DNA from: CALBPI01 sp963922335
Lineage (GTDB): Bacteria; Pseudomonadota; Gammaproteobacteria; Steroidobacterales; Woeseiaceae
Length of the DNA stretch: 64,000 bases
NCBI GenBank assembly: GCA_963922335.1
Contig: CAWUIB010000001.1
Span: 434,001-498,000, forward strand
Reading direction: 5' to 3'
Part shown: positions 35,895-43,237 of the stretch, piece after piece
How the letters are laid out: the number at the start of each line of letters is the position of its first letter
Position numbering within the stretch: position 1 is the first letter of the stretch
Made by a program: the position numbers and the translations under genes
Notes under the pieces: generated by a model
Databases searched by the model: none
The model's input: the letters and a program-made list of their open reading frames with translations, nothing else
Told to the model about the DNA's origin: nothing

Positions 35895-36244
35895 CTCCTC
35901 CAAATTTCTCCGCCCGCAATACGGTCAACGTTCAAACTGTTGTCGGATCAGTTGACATAACTGAGTAAGTTGCGCAATCAGAACCAGAAATGGCCGCTTG
36001 GTTCGAAACAACGGCGAGATATTGATGTTCGGGCATTTTGATTGGTTCTAGTCGAAACAAAAAATTTCCTGCAGAAAAACAGAGGGTTATAAATTCTACT
36101 TGCGAGCTATTCGCATTCTCTACAGGCGCCAGCCGCCAATCTCTCCCCCGAGTCACGATATTTGCACGAGATTCAGGAGCTTAGCCTTCACATAATTCGC
36201 CGCCTACGGTTAACATAAGTGTTGACGAATTGACGTAATCTGGC
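35895..36244. other. 350-base intergenic region between the DUF6502 genes
   Basis: AT-rich and without a supported gene; a 74-codon leftward reading (36156-35932) has no ribosome-binding site or family resemblance. Near each end lies a related short sequence: GTTGACATAACTG (35949-35961) and GTTAACATAAGTG (36209-36221), 11 of 13 identical. They could be binding sites for one regulator. A -10-like TAATCT (36236-36241) lies next to the second gene's ATG, too close for a standard leader. Confidence 0.4.
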
Positions 36245-37120
36245 ATGGAGAAAGATCCGAAGAAGACGATCCTTAGCGCAGTTGCCGTCATGATGAAACC
36301 GGTGGTGCGGTTCCTCGTAAATCAGGGAGTTACGCACACCGATTTGGCTGACGTACTTAAGGACGTTTACGTCGACTCGGTTATCAGGCACTTCGAAGAG
36401 GAGCAAAAGGTTAACCGATCGCGTATTGCCGTGATGACAGGTTTGACTAGAAAAGAAGTCAAGCGAGTACTCGACAGAGCGATTGAGCAGGGCGACAAAC
36501 GGCAGATTCAGTCTCGGCCGGAGAAAGTGCTTGCTGGTTGGCACAACGACCCAAGCTTTTCGGGGCCATACGGTGTACCGCTGGATCTTCCCTATGAGGC
36601 CCCGGATGGAGTCCCGAGCTTTGCTCAACTTGTTCGGACGTACGGATCTGACATGAGTGCAAAAGCAACGCTTGAGGAGTTGAAGCGCGGCGGGGCAGTT
36701 GCGGAAGAGGAAGGGACAATTAAGGCGTTGCAGCGGCATTTTCACCCTGCAGCGCTTTCAGAAGAACTGATAGCACGGTTTGGTGAGGTGGCTCACAAGG
36801 TTTTGTCGACCACAACCTCAAACCTGGAAAAAGAAGTCGAGGGCATCGGCTATTTCGATAGGTGGGTGTACGCGGAAAACGGTTGCACGTCGAACGTGAT
36901 CGGGCTTTTCGACAAGTACCTTCGGGATAGGGGACAGAATTTTCTGGAAGACCTCGACCGGTGGTTTGCAGCCAATGAAAGAGTTAACGAGCCGGATCGA
37001 ACGAGGAAAGAAACGGGCGTCTACGTGGTGCATTACGTGGAAGAGCCTGACGCAATGAGTTCGTTGGCAGATCTTTTGAAGAAGAAGGGTTTTGATGTCT
37101 TGGAGACTGACTCGTCGTAA
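36245..37120 (+). CDS. DUF6502-type protein, paralogue 2
   Basis: 291 residues, homologous to the product of 35043-35894 over most of its length. N-terminal half: KPVVRFLVNQGVTHTDLADV and IAVMTGLTRKEVKRVLDR (core at 62-73). Middle: VLAGWHNDPSFSGPYGVPLD and PSFAQLVRTYGSDMSA. C-terminal part is helical and diverged, ending in a short segment VYVVHYVEEP also echoed in paralogue 1 (VIVTTIYTE). Function unknown; a DNA-binding role is inferred. No Shine-Dalgarno sequence precedes it. It lies 95 bases upstream of the repeat-protein gene, in the same direction, and is likely co-transcribed with it. Confidence 0.75.
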   Translation: MEKDPKKTILSAVAVMMKPVVRFLVNQGVTHTDLADVLKDVYVDSVIRHFEEEQKVNRSRIAVMTGLTRKEVKRVLDRAIEQGDKRQIQSRPEKVLAGWHNDPSFSGPYGVPLDLPYEAPDGVPSFAQLVRTYGSDMSAKATLEELKRGGAVAEEEGTIKALQRHFHPAALSEELIARFGEVAHKVLSTTTSNLEKEVEGIGYFDRWVYAENGCTSNVIGLFDKYLRDRGQNFLEDLDRWFAANERVNEPDRTRKETGVYVVHYVEEPDAMSSLADLLKKKGFDVLETDSS

Positions 37121-37215
37121 GAACGAGGGGTACTTCAGGTAATTAAATTAGCCGGGTTTGAAGGGGCCTGGTGAGGCGGCTACGGCCGCGATTACAACGT
37201 TTAGGAGAATTCGCG

Positions 37216-38223
37216 ATGGAACTTTTTGATGGAAAGTTCGGGAGACGTGCTGCGTACGCGCTTGTGACAGCCACTCTTTTCGTAAACTGTGCGACGGCAG
37301 CGCCAATTTCGGGTGACACAAAAGCTATATCTGCCGGGGACGCTCCGGTTGCAGTTACTGCCACTCGGGCTATTTCTACAGGTGATACCAGAGCAATCTC
37401 CGTTGGAGATACGAAGGCGATCTCGGTAGCTGATCTCGCCGCGATTTCTGTCGGCGATACAAGAGCGATTTCGGTAGCAGACATTGCCGCTATATCCACC
37501 GGCGATACGAAGGCGATCTCGGTAGCAGACGTTACCGCGATTTCTGCTGGCGACACCAAGGCGATTTCGGTAGCCGACATTGCCGCCATCTCTGCCGGCG
37601 ATACGAAAGCAATCTCGGTGGGTGACATTACCGCTATCTCTACCGGCGACACGAAGGCGATTTCAGTAGCTGACGTTACTGCGATCTCTGCTGGCGACAC
37701 AAAGGCAATCTCTGTGGGAGATCTTCAGCCAGTTTCACTCTCGGACTTGAAGGCGATTTCGGTCGGCGATACAAAGAATTCAGGGCTTGCGACATTTAGC
37801 GCTTTTGGTGAAGAGCTAGACTCGAAAGAAGCTGCCGTGGCTGAGACGGATGTTTTTGTCGTTCTCGCTGGCGCTGTGGAGAGTGTAAACCTGGAGTCCG
37901 CGACCGTTACCATTTTAGGGAAGACGGTTGCTATTGAGATCGAAGCTGCCCTGGAACTCAACGTTGGAGACTATGCCGGGGTGTTAGGGCGTGTCTTTGA
38001 AAATGGAGAGGTTGAGGTCGAGTCGATCGGTCGTTACAAGGAAGCTTACATGCCGGGAGTCTCTCCAGTCTTAAGGGCCTACCACGTTAGTGAAATGCCA
38101 AAGTCCCTGGACTTGGCCCCGTATTTCGGCGTGGCGTCTGACAGCGAAATTCGGCTGGTATACGGCGTACAAACTACGCTGGGGGGTAGCATCGTTGACG
38201 CGTACGTAATTAATGGCGGATAA
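37216..38223 (+). CDS. Secreted octapeptide-repeat protein (unknown function)
   Basis: I do not recognise the family as a whole. ATG 37216 is chosen over an upstream GTG because AGGAG lies eight bases before it. The 335-residue product has a signal peptide (RRAAYALVTATLFVNCATA, probable cleavage after ATA). Residues 51-186 are 17 contiguous octads of consensus xAIS[V/T/A][G/A]D[T/I/L/V], preceded by two degenerate copies. Alternate octads often differ (GDT versus ADI/ADV), giving a 16-residue period. AISV segments favour beta-strand and GDT favours turns, so a small beta-solenoid is plausible. The C-terminal 150 residues contain a beta-rich segment (LAGAVESVNLESATVTILGK) that resembles DUF5666/OB-like domains, a weak match. 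Likely periplasmic or surface; neighbours are two DUF6502 genes. Confidence 0.7.
   Translation: MELFDGKFGRRAAYALVTATLFVNCATAAPISGDTKAISAGDAPVAVTATRAISTGDTRAISVGDTKAISVADLAAISVGDTRAISVADIAAISTGDTKAISVADVTAISAGDTKAISVADIAAISAGDTKAISVGDITAISTGDTKAISVADVTAISAGDTKAISVGDLQPVSLSDLKAISVGDTKNSGLATFSAFGEELDSKEAAVAETDVFVVLAGAVESVNLESATVTILGKTVAIEIEAALELNVGDYAGVLGRVFENGEVEVESIGRYKEAYMPGVSPVLRAYHVSEMPKSLDLAPYFGVASDSEIRLVYGVQTTLGGSIVDAYVINGG
37366..37773 (+). repeat. 24-bp in-frame tandem repeats (17 octapeptide units)
   Basis: Seventeen contiguous 24-base units encode the AIS-x-x-D octads. Units differ at many synonymous positions (GCGATCTCG, GCGATTTCT, GCTATATCC all encode AIS), while protein positions are kept. 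This suggests old repeats held by selection on the protein rather than recent slippage. There are no spacers, so it is not a CRISPR array. Confidence 0.9.
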
Positions 38224-38226
38224 CGC

Positions 38227-38263
38227 AAAAAAAAGACCGACCACCTGAAGGGAGGGGTCGGTC
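38227..38263 (-). terminator. Intrinsic terminator of the leftward ppiC transcript
   Basis: GACCGACC (38235-38242) pairs with GGTCGGTC (38256-38263); an inner CCT/AGG pairing extends the stem. Eight A on the plus strand at 38227-38234 become a U-run at the end of a leftward transcript. The rightward strand lacks a U-tract, so it serves the leftward operon best. Confidence 0.75.
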
Positions 38264-38405
38264 AAAATTGCCTCATCGTTTAGGAGATGTGAGGTTAAGA
38301 CGTTCCCGCCAGAGCGATCAAAGCGAGAACAAGCTCAACGCTACTTCTTCGTCATCCGACTTGCGGTGACGTCGTTCACAATTCTCTCCTAACGGAAAAC
38401 TTCGG
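38264..38405. other. Short intergenic segment with ribosome-binding-site-like sequences
   Basis: Between the terminator and the ppiC stop. CGTTTAGGAGA (38278-38288) repeats exactly the 11 bases before the repeat-protein gene (37198-37208) and could serve a 26-codon GTG reading rightward. On the opposite strand GTTAGGAGAGAATT precedes a 12-codon GTG reading. Neither peptide can be confirmed; this may be a decayed or very small gene. Confidence 0.3.
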
Positions 38406-39191
38406 TTATTCGGGTCGTTCGACGCTAACGCCTTCGCGGATCCCTTCGAGATACTCGTTGAACCGTTGCTGAGTTAGTGCCCCTCGGATTTGTTCTTGCA
38501 CTTCCTCGAATCCCGGCAACGAACCGTCTCGCGTTCCGACTCTCAAAATTACGTGCCATCCGAAGTCAGTCTGAACCGGCGTTTGGCTGAAGGCACCGTC
38601 CTCGAGTGCCTGAACAGCAGCGCTGAATGGCGGCACCATTTGGGTAGGTGCAAACCAGCCGAGATCCCCGCCTTTGGGGCCTGACGGACCGGTAGATTTT
38701 TCGGCTGCAAGTTCAGCGAAGTCAGCGCCACCCTTCAACTGTTCAATGATGTCCTTCGCCTCATCCTCTGAAGCGACGAGTATGTGGCTTGCTCTCAACT
38801 CGGTTGGTGCTGCGACGCTTCCAATCTGTTCGTCGTAGGCCGCCCGGACAGCCTCATCCGCAATCGGATTGGACTCTACGAAATCGACGATAGCTGCTCG
38901 CGCCAATACATCACGACGCTTCGCTTCGATGGACGCCGCAATCGCATCCGTTTGATCGAGTTTTTTCTCGATTCCGATATTCGAAAGTGCGACGACCGTA
39001 GCGATCTGTTCGATGATCTCCTCGCGATTTTCATCCGTTGCCGGCGCGCCGGTGAATTCCACAGCGTATGCCTCGAACTCCACCTCCGAGATCGCCAAAC
39101 CATCAACGGTTACGACAGTCTGACCGCTCGCTACGGTGCTCAGCATCAGCAGCGCTGCACTCAGCAGGCCGCTTCTAGCAGTTGTCTTCAT
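38406..39191 (-). CDS. Parvulin-type periplasmic peptidyl-prolyl isomerase
   Basis: Chaperone and prolyl isomerase of the PpiC/SurA/PrsA type. The 261-residue protein has a signal peptide (MKTTARSGLLSAALLMLSTV, cleavage after ASG), a helical chaperone region (about 30-125) and a parvulin domain (about 130-230: LRASHILVASEDEAKDIIEQ, GGDLGWFAPTQMVPPF, VQTDFGWHVI). It is the last gene of yciB-bolA-ppiC, 33 bases after bolA. Specific clients are not predictable. Confidence 0.9.
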   Translation of the reverse strand: MKTTARSGLLSAALLMLSTVASGQTVVTVDGLAISEVEFEAYAVEFTGAPATDENREEIIEQIATVVALSNIGIEKKLDQTDAIAASIEAKRRDVLARAAIVDFVESNPIADEAVRAAYDEQIGSVAAPTELRASHILVASEDEAKDIIEQLKGGADFAELAAEKSTGPSGPKGGDLGWFAPTQMVPPFSAAVQALEDGAFSQTPVQTDFGWHVILRVGTRDGSLPGFEEVQEQIRGALTQQRFNEYLEGIREGVSVERPE

Positions 39192-39224
39192 CAGATTCTC
39201 CTTAAGGGCTGAATGAAAAAATGT

Positions 39225-39491
39225 CTATTCGGTTCCGCTCGCCTTGATGGAGAGCGCGTGAATATCTGTTGTCATAAGATCACCAAGCGCTTTGTATACT
39301 GCCTGGTGACAAGCGATTGGACGTTTTCCATTGAAGGCGGTCGCAGAGATGTTCACTTTGAAGTGTCCTCGCCCGTCCTGAGCGCCTGCGTGTCCTGCAT
39401 GTAAATGCGATTGGTCGATCACTTGAAGCGTTTCGGGTTCGAAAGCGTCTTCGAGTAGTCGCGTAATCGTTTCGACACGTGATGCGTTCAC
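39225..39491 (-). CDS. BolA/IbaG family protein
   Basis: 88-residue BolA-fold protein; relatives bind monothiol glutaredoxins and [2Fe-2S] clusters or act in stress morphology. Typical motifs: LLEDAFEPETLQVIDQSHLH, GHFKVNISATAF, HQAVYKALGDLM and IHALSIKA. The His-rich loop (HLHAGHAG) is of the BolA type. Its start overlaps the yciB stop by 4 bases. Confidence 0.93.
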   Translation of the reverse strand: MNASRVETITRLLEDAFEPETLQVIDQSHLHAGHAGAQDGRGHFKVNISATAFNGKRPIACHQAVYKALGDLMTTDIHALSIKASGTE

Positions 39492-40057
39492 TCAGAATCG
39501 ACTCTTGTGGAAGGTTCGCCGTCGGTGGCGTCCTCGATCATTCGGCCTGCAATCCAGACGCTTTGGCCGATGACAAAAGCAAGTGTCAATCCGGTGATGC
39601 CCCAGACCTTGAACTGGAACCACGTCTCCTCGCTGTAAGTCGTAGCGACCAAAATGTTCAATGCGCCGAGAAAAGTAAAAAACCCGGCCCAAATATATCC
39701 GAGCGTTTTCCAGGCGGTTGGTTCCATTCGAATCGTGCCGCCGAGCATCTTCTCGATGAGGCTGACTCCTGCGAACCTCTGTGCAAGCCCAAAGGCAATT
39801 GCGAGCCCGAAGTAGAGGATGGTCGGTTTCATCATCACGAACCGCGGGTCACGAAACACCAATGTTGCGCTGCCAAACGGCAGGACCAATCCGGCCGACC
39901 ACAGGTGCACCTGAGACACTGGCTTCCCGAGCAGTTTTTGGCCCAGTGGAATTAACGGCAGTGTCACCATCAGGACGATAGTCGCTGCGTAGATGTCGTA
40001 TTGCTTGTAGGCAATCAACGCGAGCAGCAGCGGAATGAAGTCTATAAGTGCTTGCAT
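39488..40057 (-). CDS. yciB: Inner membrane-spanning protein YciB (septation protein A)
   Basis: Polytopic inner-membrane protein linked to envelope synthesis and division. 189 residues with five to six hydrophobic helices; begins MQALIDFIPLLLALIAYKQY and contains RFVMMKPTILYFGLAIAFGL and GAMRMEP-like GGTIRMEPTAWK. Linkage with bolA and a PpiC-type gene occurs in other gammaproteobacteria. Confidence 0.94.
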   Translation of the reverse strand: MQALIDFIPLLLALIAYKQYDIYAATIVLMVTLPLIPLGQKLLGKPVSQVHLWSAGLVLPFGSATLVFRDPRFVMMKPTILYFGLAIAFGLAQRFAGVSLIEKMLGGTIRMEPTAWKTLGYIWAGFFTFLGALNILVATTYSEETWFQFKVWGITGLTLAFVIGQSVWIAGRMIEDATDGEPSTRVDSE

Positions 40058-40143
40058 GAAGGAACATTTTCACTAGCGGTGGCGCATGGTAGCGGAAACC
40101 ATACGCAGGCCACCAGTAACGGGTAAGTGTTCTCGGGCTAACG

Positions 40144-40149
40144 TACAAT
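40144..40149 (+). promoter_or_regulatory. -10 box of yciO, leaderless start
   Basis: TACAAT is followed by six bases and then ATG 40156; the usual 7-base distance puts transcription start exactly at that ATG. The -35 region is weak. No Shine-Dalgarno sequence is seen. Confidence 0.45.
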
Positions 40150-40155
40150 ATGGGT

Positions 40156-40776
40156 ATGACCGAGCTGATCTCAATCCACCCTGAAAACCCCCAAATGCGG
40201 CAGGTCGCGCGCGTCGTCAGTCTGATGCGAGCCGGTGGTTTGATCGCATACCCGACCGACTGCAGCTACGCGTTGGGATGTCATATCGGTGATAAACGCG
40301 CGATGGAGCGTATTCGGCGGATCCGCCAGACAGATAAGGACCACAACTTCACGCTGGTTTGCAGTGATCTATCCGAGATCGCCACTTATGCTCGGGTCGA
40401 CAACTGGGCCTACCGTCTTCTTCGTACGTTTACGCCCGGGCCTTACACCTTCATCCTGAAAGCGACCGGGGAGGTTCCAAAGCGGCTCCAGAACCCGCGG
40501 CGCCGAACGATTGGGATCCGAATTCCGGACCACCCGATTCCCTTGGCATTTCTCGAACACCTCAGCGAACCGATAATGTCATCGACTTTGCTCATGCCGG
40601 GCGACAGTGAGCCCATGACCGATCCACGTGAGATGCTGGACAGGCTGCAAGGTAAGGTAGAGGCCGTCATCGACGGTGGTGCTGGCGGGATGGTGCCGTC
40701 TAGTGTGATCGATCTGACCAGCGGTTCGGTCAAGATTCTCCGCGAAGGCAAAGGCGATACCTCGGCGATCGTCTGA
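40156..40776 (+). CDS. yciO: YciO/Sua5 family protein (threonylcarbamoyl-AMP synthase-like)
   Basis: YrdC-fold nucleotide-binding protein; TsaC/Sua5 relatives make threonylcarbamoyl-AMP for tRNA t6A, while YciO activity is less certain. 206 residues with LIAYPTDCSYALGCHIGDKR, RIRQTDKDHNFTLVCSDLSE, TPGPYTFILKATGEVPKRL and GIRIPDHP. I prefer the second of two close ATG codons because the product then matches E. coli YciO from its first residue and lies at the predicted transcription start. Confidence 0.88.
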   Translation: MTELISIHPENPQMRQVARVVSLMRAGGLIAYPTDCSYALGCHIGDKRAMERIRRIRQTDKDHNFTLVCSDLSEIATYARVDNWAYRLLRTFTPGPYTFILKATGEVPKRLQNPRRRTIGIRIPDHPIPLAFLEHLSEPIMSSTLLMPGDSEPMTDPREMLDRLQGKVEAVIDGGAGGMVPSSVIDLTSGSVKILREGKGDTSAIV

Positions 40777-40807
40777 AGTCGCGGTGCCAGCGCCGCTGGA
40801 ATAGGAC

Positions 40808-40813
40808 TACAAT
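40808..40813 (+). promoter_or_regulatory. -10 box ahead of scpA
   Basis: TACAAT six bases before the TTG at 40820; predicted start site coincides with that codon. If GTG 40850 is the true start, the leader would be 30 bases. Confidence 0.4.
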
Positions 40814-40819
40814 AGAGGA

Positions 40820-41728
40820 TTGTCTCGCAGCGACATCCCGGAATTCCCAGTGACCGAAACGCCTCCAGAGCCTACAACGGAGAATTTGCTCCAGCAGCCC
40901 GCGCAATCGGAAATGCCGTTTGCCGTGGTCGAAGGGGAGCCGGTAACGGAGTTGCCCCAGGACCTCTACATTCCGCCTCATGCGCTTAAGGTGTTTCTGG
41001 AAGCATTCGAAGGTCCGCTCGACCTGCTCCTTTATCTAATTCGGCGACAAAACCTCGACATTCTGGACATCCCGATTGCCGAGATTACCGAGCAGTATGT
41101 GCAGTACATCGAGGTAATGCAGGAGCTTCAGCTTGAGCTCGCAGGAGAGTATTTGCTGATGGCTGCCATGTTGGCGGAGATCAAGTCTCGGATGTTGCTG
41201 CCTCGTCCGGTCAGCGAAGATGCAGATGAGGAGGATCCGCGGGCTGAGTTGGTCAGACGGCTTCAGGAGTACGAGCGCTTCAAGAAAGCCGCCGAAGATC
41301 TCGACGAGCTGCCGCGTGAGGAACGTGACACCAGCGTGGTCAACGCCAGCATGCCAAAGCGTCGTGTGGTGACTCGACTACCGGACGTTAGCCTGCGCGA
41401 ACTGCTGGTTGCCTTTAAAGAAGTCATGGCGCGCGCTGAGATGTACTCCAACCTGCATCTACAGCGTGAGCCGTTGTCCGTGCGCCAGCGCATGACCGAA
41501 ATTCTTGATTTAACGAATTCCGGAGGGTTCTCCGAGTTTTCGTCGCTGTTTGATCCAGAAGAGGGTCGCATGGGGGTGACCGTTACCTTCATCGCCATTC
41601 TGGAGTTATTGAAAGAACAGCTTCTCGAGGTTGTGCAAAGTACAAACTTTGCGCCTATCCACGTTCGAGCCGTCCAGGCCGACGATACCGACGAGAAGCT
41701 CGCCAATATTGAATTGGAGGCTGATTAG
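40820..41728 (+). CDS. scpA: Segregation and condensation protein A
   Basis: Kleisin subunit that bridges Smc heads. Up to 302 residues; the conserved domain starts at FLEAFEGPLDLLLYLIRRQN (about 57-76) and ends in a winged helix. The first 50 residues are a variable acidic extension. The start is uncertain: TTG 40820 has a poorly spaced GAGG, GTG 40850 is an alternative, and both leave the core intact. The stop overlaps the scpB GTG by one base. Confidence 0.93.
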   Translation: MSRSDIPEFPVTETPPEPTTENLLQQPAQSEMPFAVVEGEPVTELPQDLYIPPHALKVFLEAFEGPLDLLLYLIRRQNLDILDIPIAEITEQYVQYIEVMQELQLELAGEYLLMAAMLAEIKSRMLLPRPVSEDADEEDPRAELVRRLQEYERFKKAAEDLDELPREERDTSVVNASMPKRRVVTRLPDVSLRELLVAFKEVMARAEMYSNLHLQREPLSVRQRMTEILDLTNSGGFSEFSSLFDPEEGRMGVTVTFIAILELLKEQLLEVVQSTNFAPIHVRAVQADDTDEKLANIELEAD

Positions 41729-42438
41729 TGTCCGCAACCGAACCACAAGTACCCGCGATACAGGAAGCATCGCCATCTGCTGAAGAAGATCACGCTTTGG
41801 AAGTGTTCTTTGAAGCAGCGCTGCTCGCCTCGGATGCGCCACTGAACATCGACCAGCTGCAAAAGATAGCCAGCGCGCGACCGGGAGCCACTAAGGTGTC
41901 GAAACCCGAAGTCAGGAGGGCGTTGGAATCCCTCGAATCCCGTTTTGAAGATCGTGGTGTGACGTTGGTTGAGGTGGCCTCGGGGTTCCGCGTGCAGTTG
42001 CGTCAGGAGATGATGGCGGAATTGACGGGACTATTCGAAGAGCGACCGCCTAGGTATTCGCGCGCATTCTTCGAGACCCTCGCACTGATCGCCTATCGAC
42101 AACCCATTACTCGCGGCGAAATCGAAGACGTCCGCGGCGTGGCGGTGAGCAGCAACATTATCCGTAGTATGTTGGAGCGCGAATGGATTCGTATCGTTGG
42201 ACATCGCGACGTGCCCGGCAAGCCAGCGATGTTTGGCACTACACGAGCATTTCTCGACTACTTCAACCTAAAGACGCTGGACGAGCTGCCGTCGCTCGCT
42301 GAACTAACCGATATCGAGAGTCTGAAGATTCAGCTTGACCTGCCCAGCGTTGAGGACGGCAGCAGCAACCCCCCGGCGATTGCGCTTGAAGAACCTTCCG
42401 ATGAGCAATCCGCAGAAGCCGACACCGAAGAAAGCTGA
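41728..42438 (+). CDS. scpB: Segregation and condensation protein B
   Basis: Winged-helix partner of ScpA-Smc, 236 residues from GTG 41728. Conserved segment LALIAYRQPITRGEIEDVRG and IVGHRDVPGKPAMFGTTRAF lie near 115-170; N-terminal DEVFFEAALLASDAP-like region (LEVFFEAALLASDAPLNIDQ) is typical. An acidic tail extends past the core. It overlaps rluB by 38 bases. Confidence 0.96.
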   Translation: MSATEPQVPAIQEASPSAEEDHALEVFFEAALLASDAPLNIDQLQKIASARPGATKVSKPEVRRALESLESRFEDRGVTLVEVASGFRVQLRQEMMAELTGLFEERPPRYSRAFFETLALIAYRQPITRGEIEDVRGVAVSSNIIRSMLEREWIRIVGHRDVPGKPAMFGTTRAFLDYFNLKTLDELPSLAELTDIESLKIQLDLPSVEDGSSNPPAIALEEPSDEQSAEADTEES

Positions 42439-43237
42439 GCGAGCGCAAAAAGTTCTCGCTGCCGCTGGGCATGGCTCACGGCGCGAGATCGAACGGGCGA
42501 TTGCGGCGGGAGAACTTCTGATCGATGGGGCTGTGGCCGAACTTGGCGCGACGATCAGCGGCGACGAGGATCTCGTGTTGCGAGGTCGCAAAGTCAGCGT
42601 TAAAGCGGCACGCCACGCTCGGCACAAACACTTGCTCTATCACAAGCCGGCGGGCGAAGTCTGTACTCGAAGCGACCCTGAGGGGCGAAAGCGCATCTTT
42701 GACAGCCTCCCAAAACCGGGGATGCAGCGATGGATTGCTGTTGGTCGTCTGGATATAGCAACAACCGGTTTGCTGTTACTGACCACCGATGGCGAGCTCG
42801 CCAATCGACTGATGCACCCGAGCTACGAGGTGGCTCGGAGCTATTCGGTTCGGGTGCTGGGAGATCCGGATGAGACGGTGCAACAACAGTTGTTGCAGGG
42901 TGTTGAGCTCGACGACGGTTTAGCCAAGTTTGACAGTCTGGCGCCGGGTGGTGGCAGTGGCGCCAATCGTTGGTTCGATGTCACGCTGCACGAGGGCCGA
43001 AATCGCGAGGTTCGCCGAATTTGGGAGGCGGTGGGTTTTACCGTCAGTCGATTGGTGCGTACAGGTTACGGCGCAGCGCGATTGCCGCCCAAATTGCGAC
43101 GCGGTGAATTCATGGATATTCCGTATCCTGTGCTTCGCAAGCTCTACCAAGCGGTAAATCTCGAAGCACCCCAGCCGCCGGCGGATCGTAGTCGCCATCC
43201 GGCGCGGCGCCGGAAGAAACCACGGCGCAGCGGCTAA
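42401..43237 (+). CDS. rluB: 23S rRNA pseudouridine(2605) synthase RluB
   Basis: Modifies helix 89 region of 23S rRNA. ATG 42401 gives a 278-residue protein: an S4-like RNA-binding domain (ERAQKVLAAAGHGSRREIER), then the catalytic RsuA-family core with VGRLDIATTGLLLLTTDGEL (active Asp) and GRNREVRRIWEAVGF. A basic C-terminal tail follows. scpA-scpB-rluB is a common gammaproteobacterial order. Its stop overlaps that of the converging yciK gene. Confidence 0.94.
   Translation: MSNPQKPTPKKAERAQKVLAAAGHGSRREIERAIAAGELLIDGAVAELGATISGDEDLVLRGRKVSVKAARHARHKHLLYHKPAGEVCTRSDPEGRKRIFDSLPKPGMQRWIAVGRLDIATTGLLLLTTDGELANRLMHPSYEVARSYSVRVLGDPDETVQQQLLQGVELDDGLAKFDSLAPGGGSGANRWFDVTLHEGRNREVRRIWEAVGFTVSRLVRTGYGAARLPPKLRRGEFMDIPYPVLRKLYQAVNLEAPQPPADRSRHPARRRKKPRRSG

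Noticed and set aside
35932..36156. 74-codon leftward reading between the DUF6502 genes
   Set aside because: No Shine-Dalgarno, no recognisable features, AT-rich background; left as intergenic.
37143..37700. Leftward 185-codon repetitive reading opposite the octapeptide gene
   Set aside because: It is the antisense mirror of the 24-bp repeats; it has no ribosome-binding site or signal peptide, and the forward frame has both.
37366..37773. CRISPR-like short repeats
   Set aside because: The 24-bp units are contiguous, have no unique spacers, and keep the reading frame with synonymous drift; they are coding tandem repeats.
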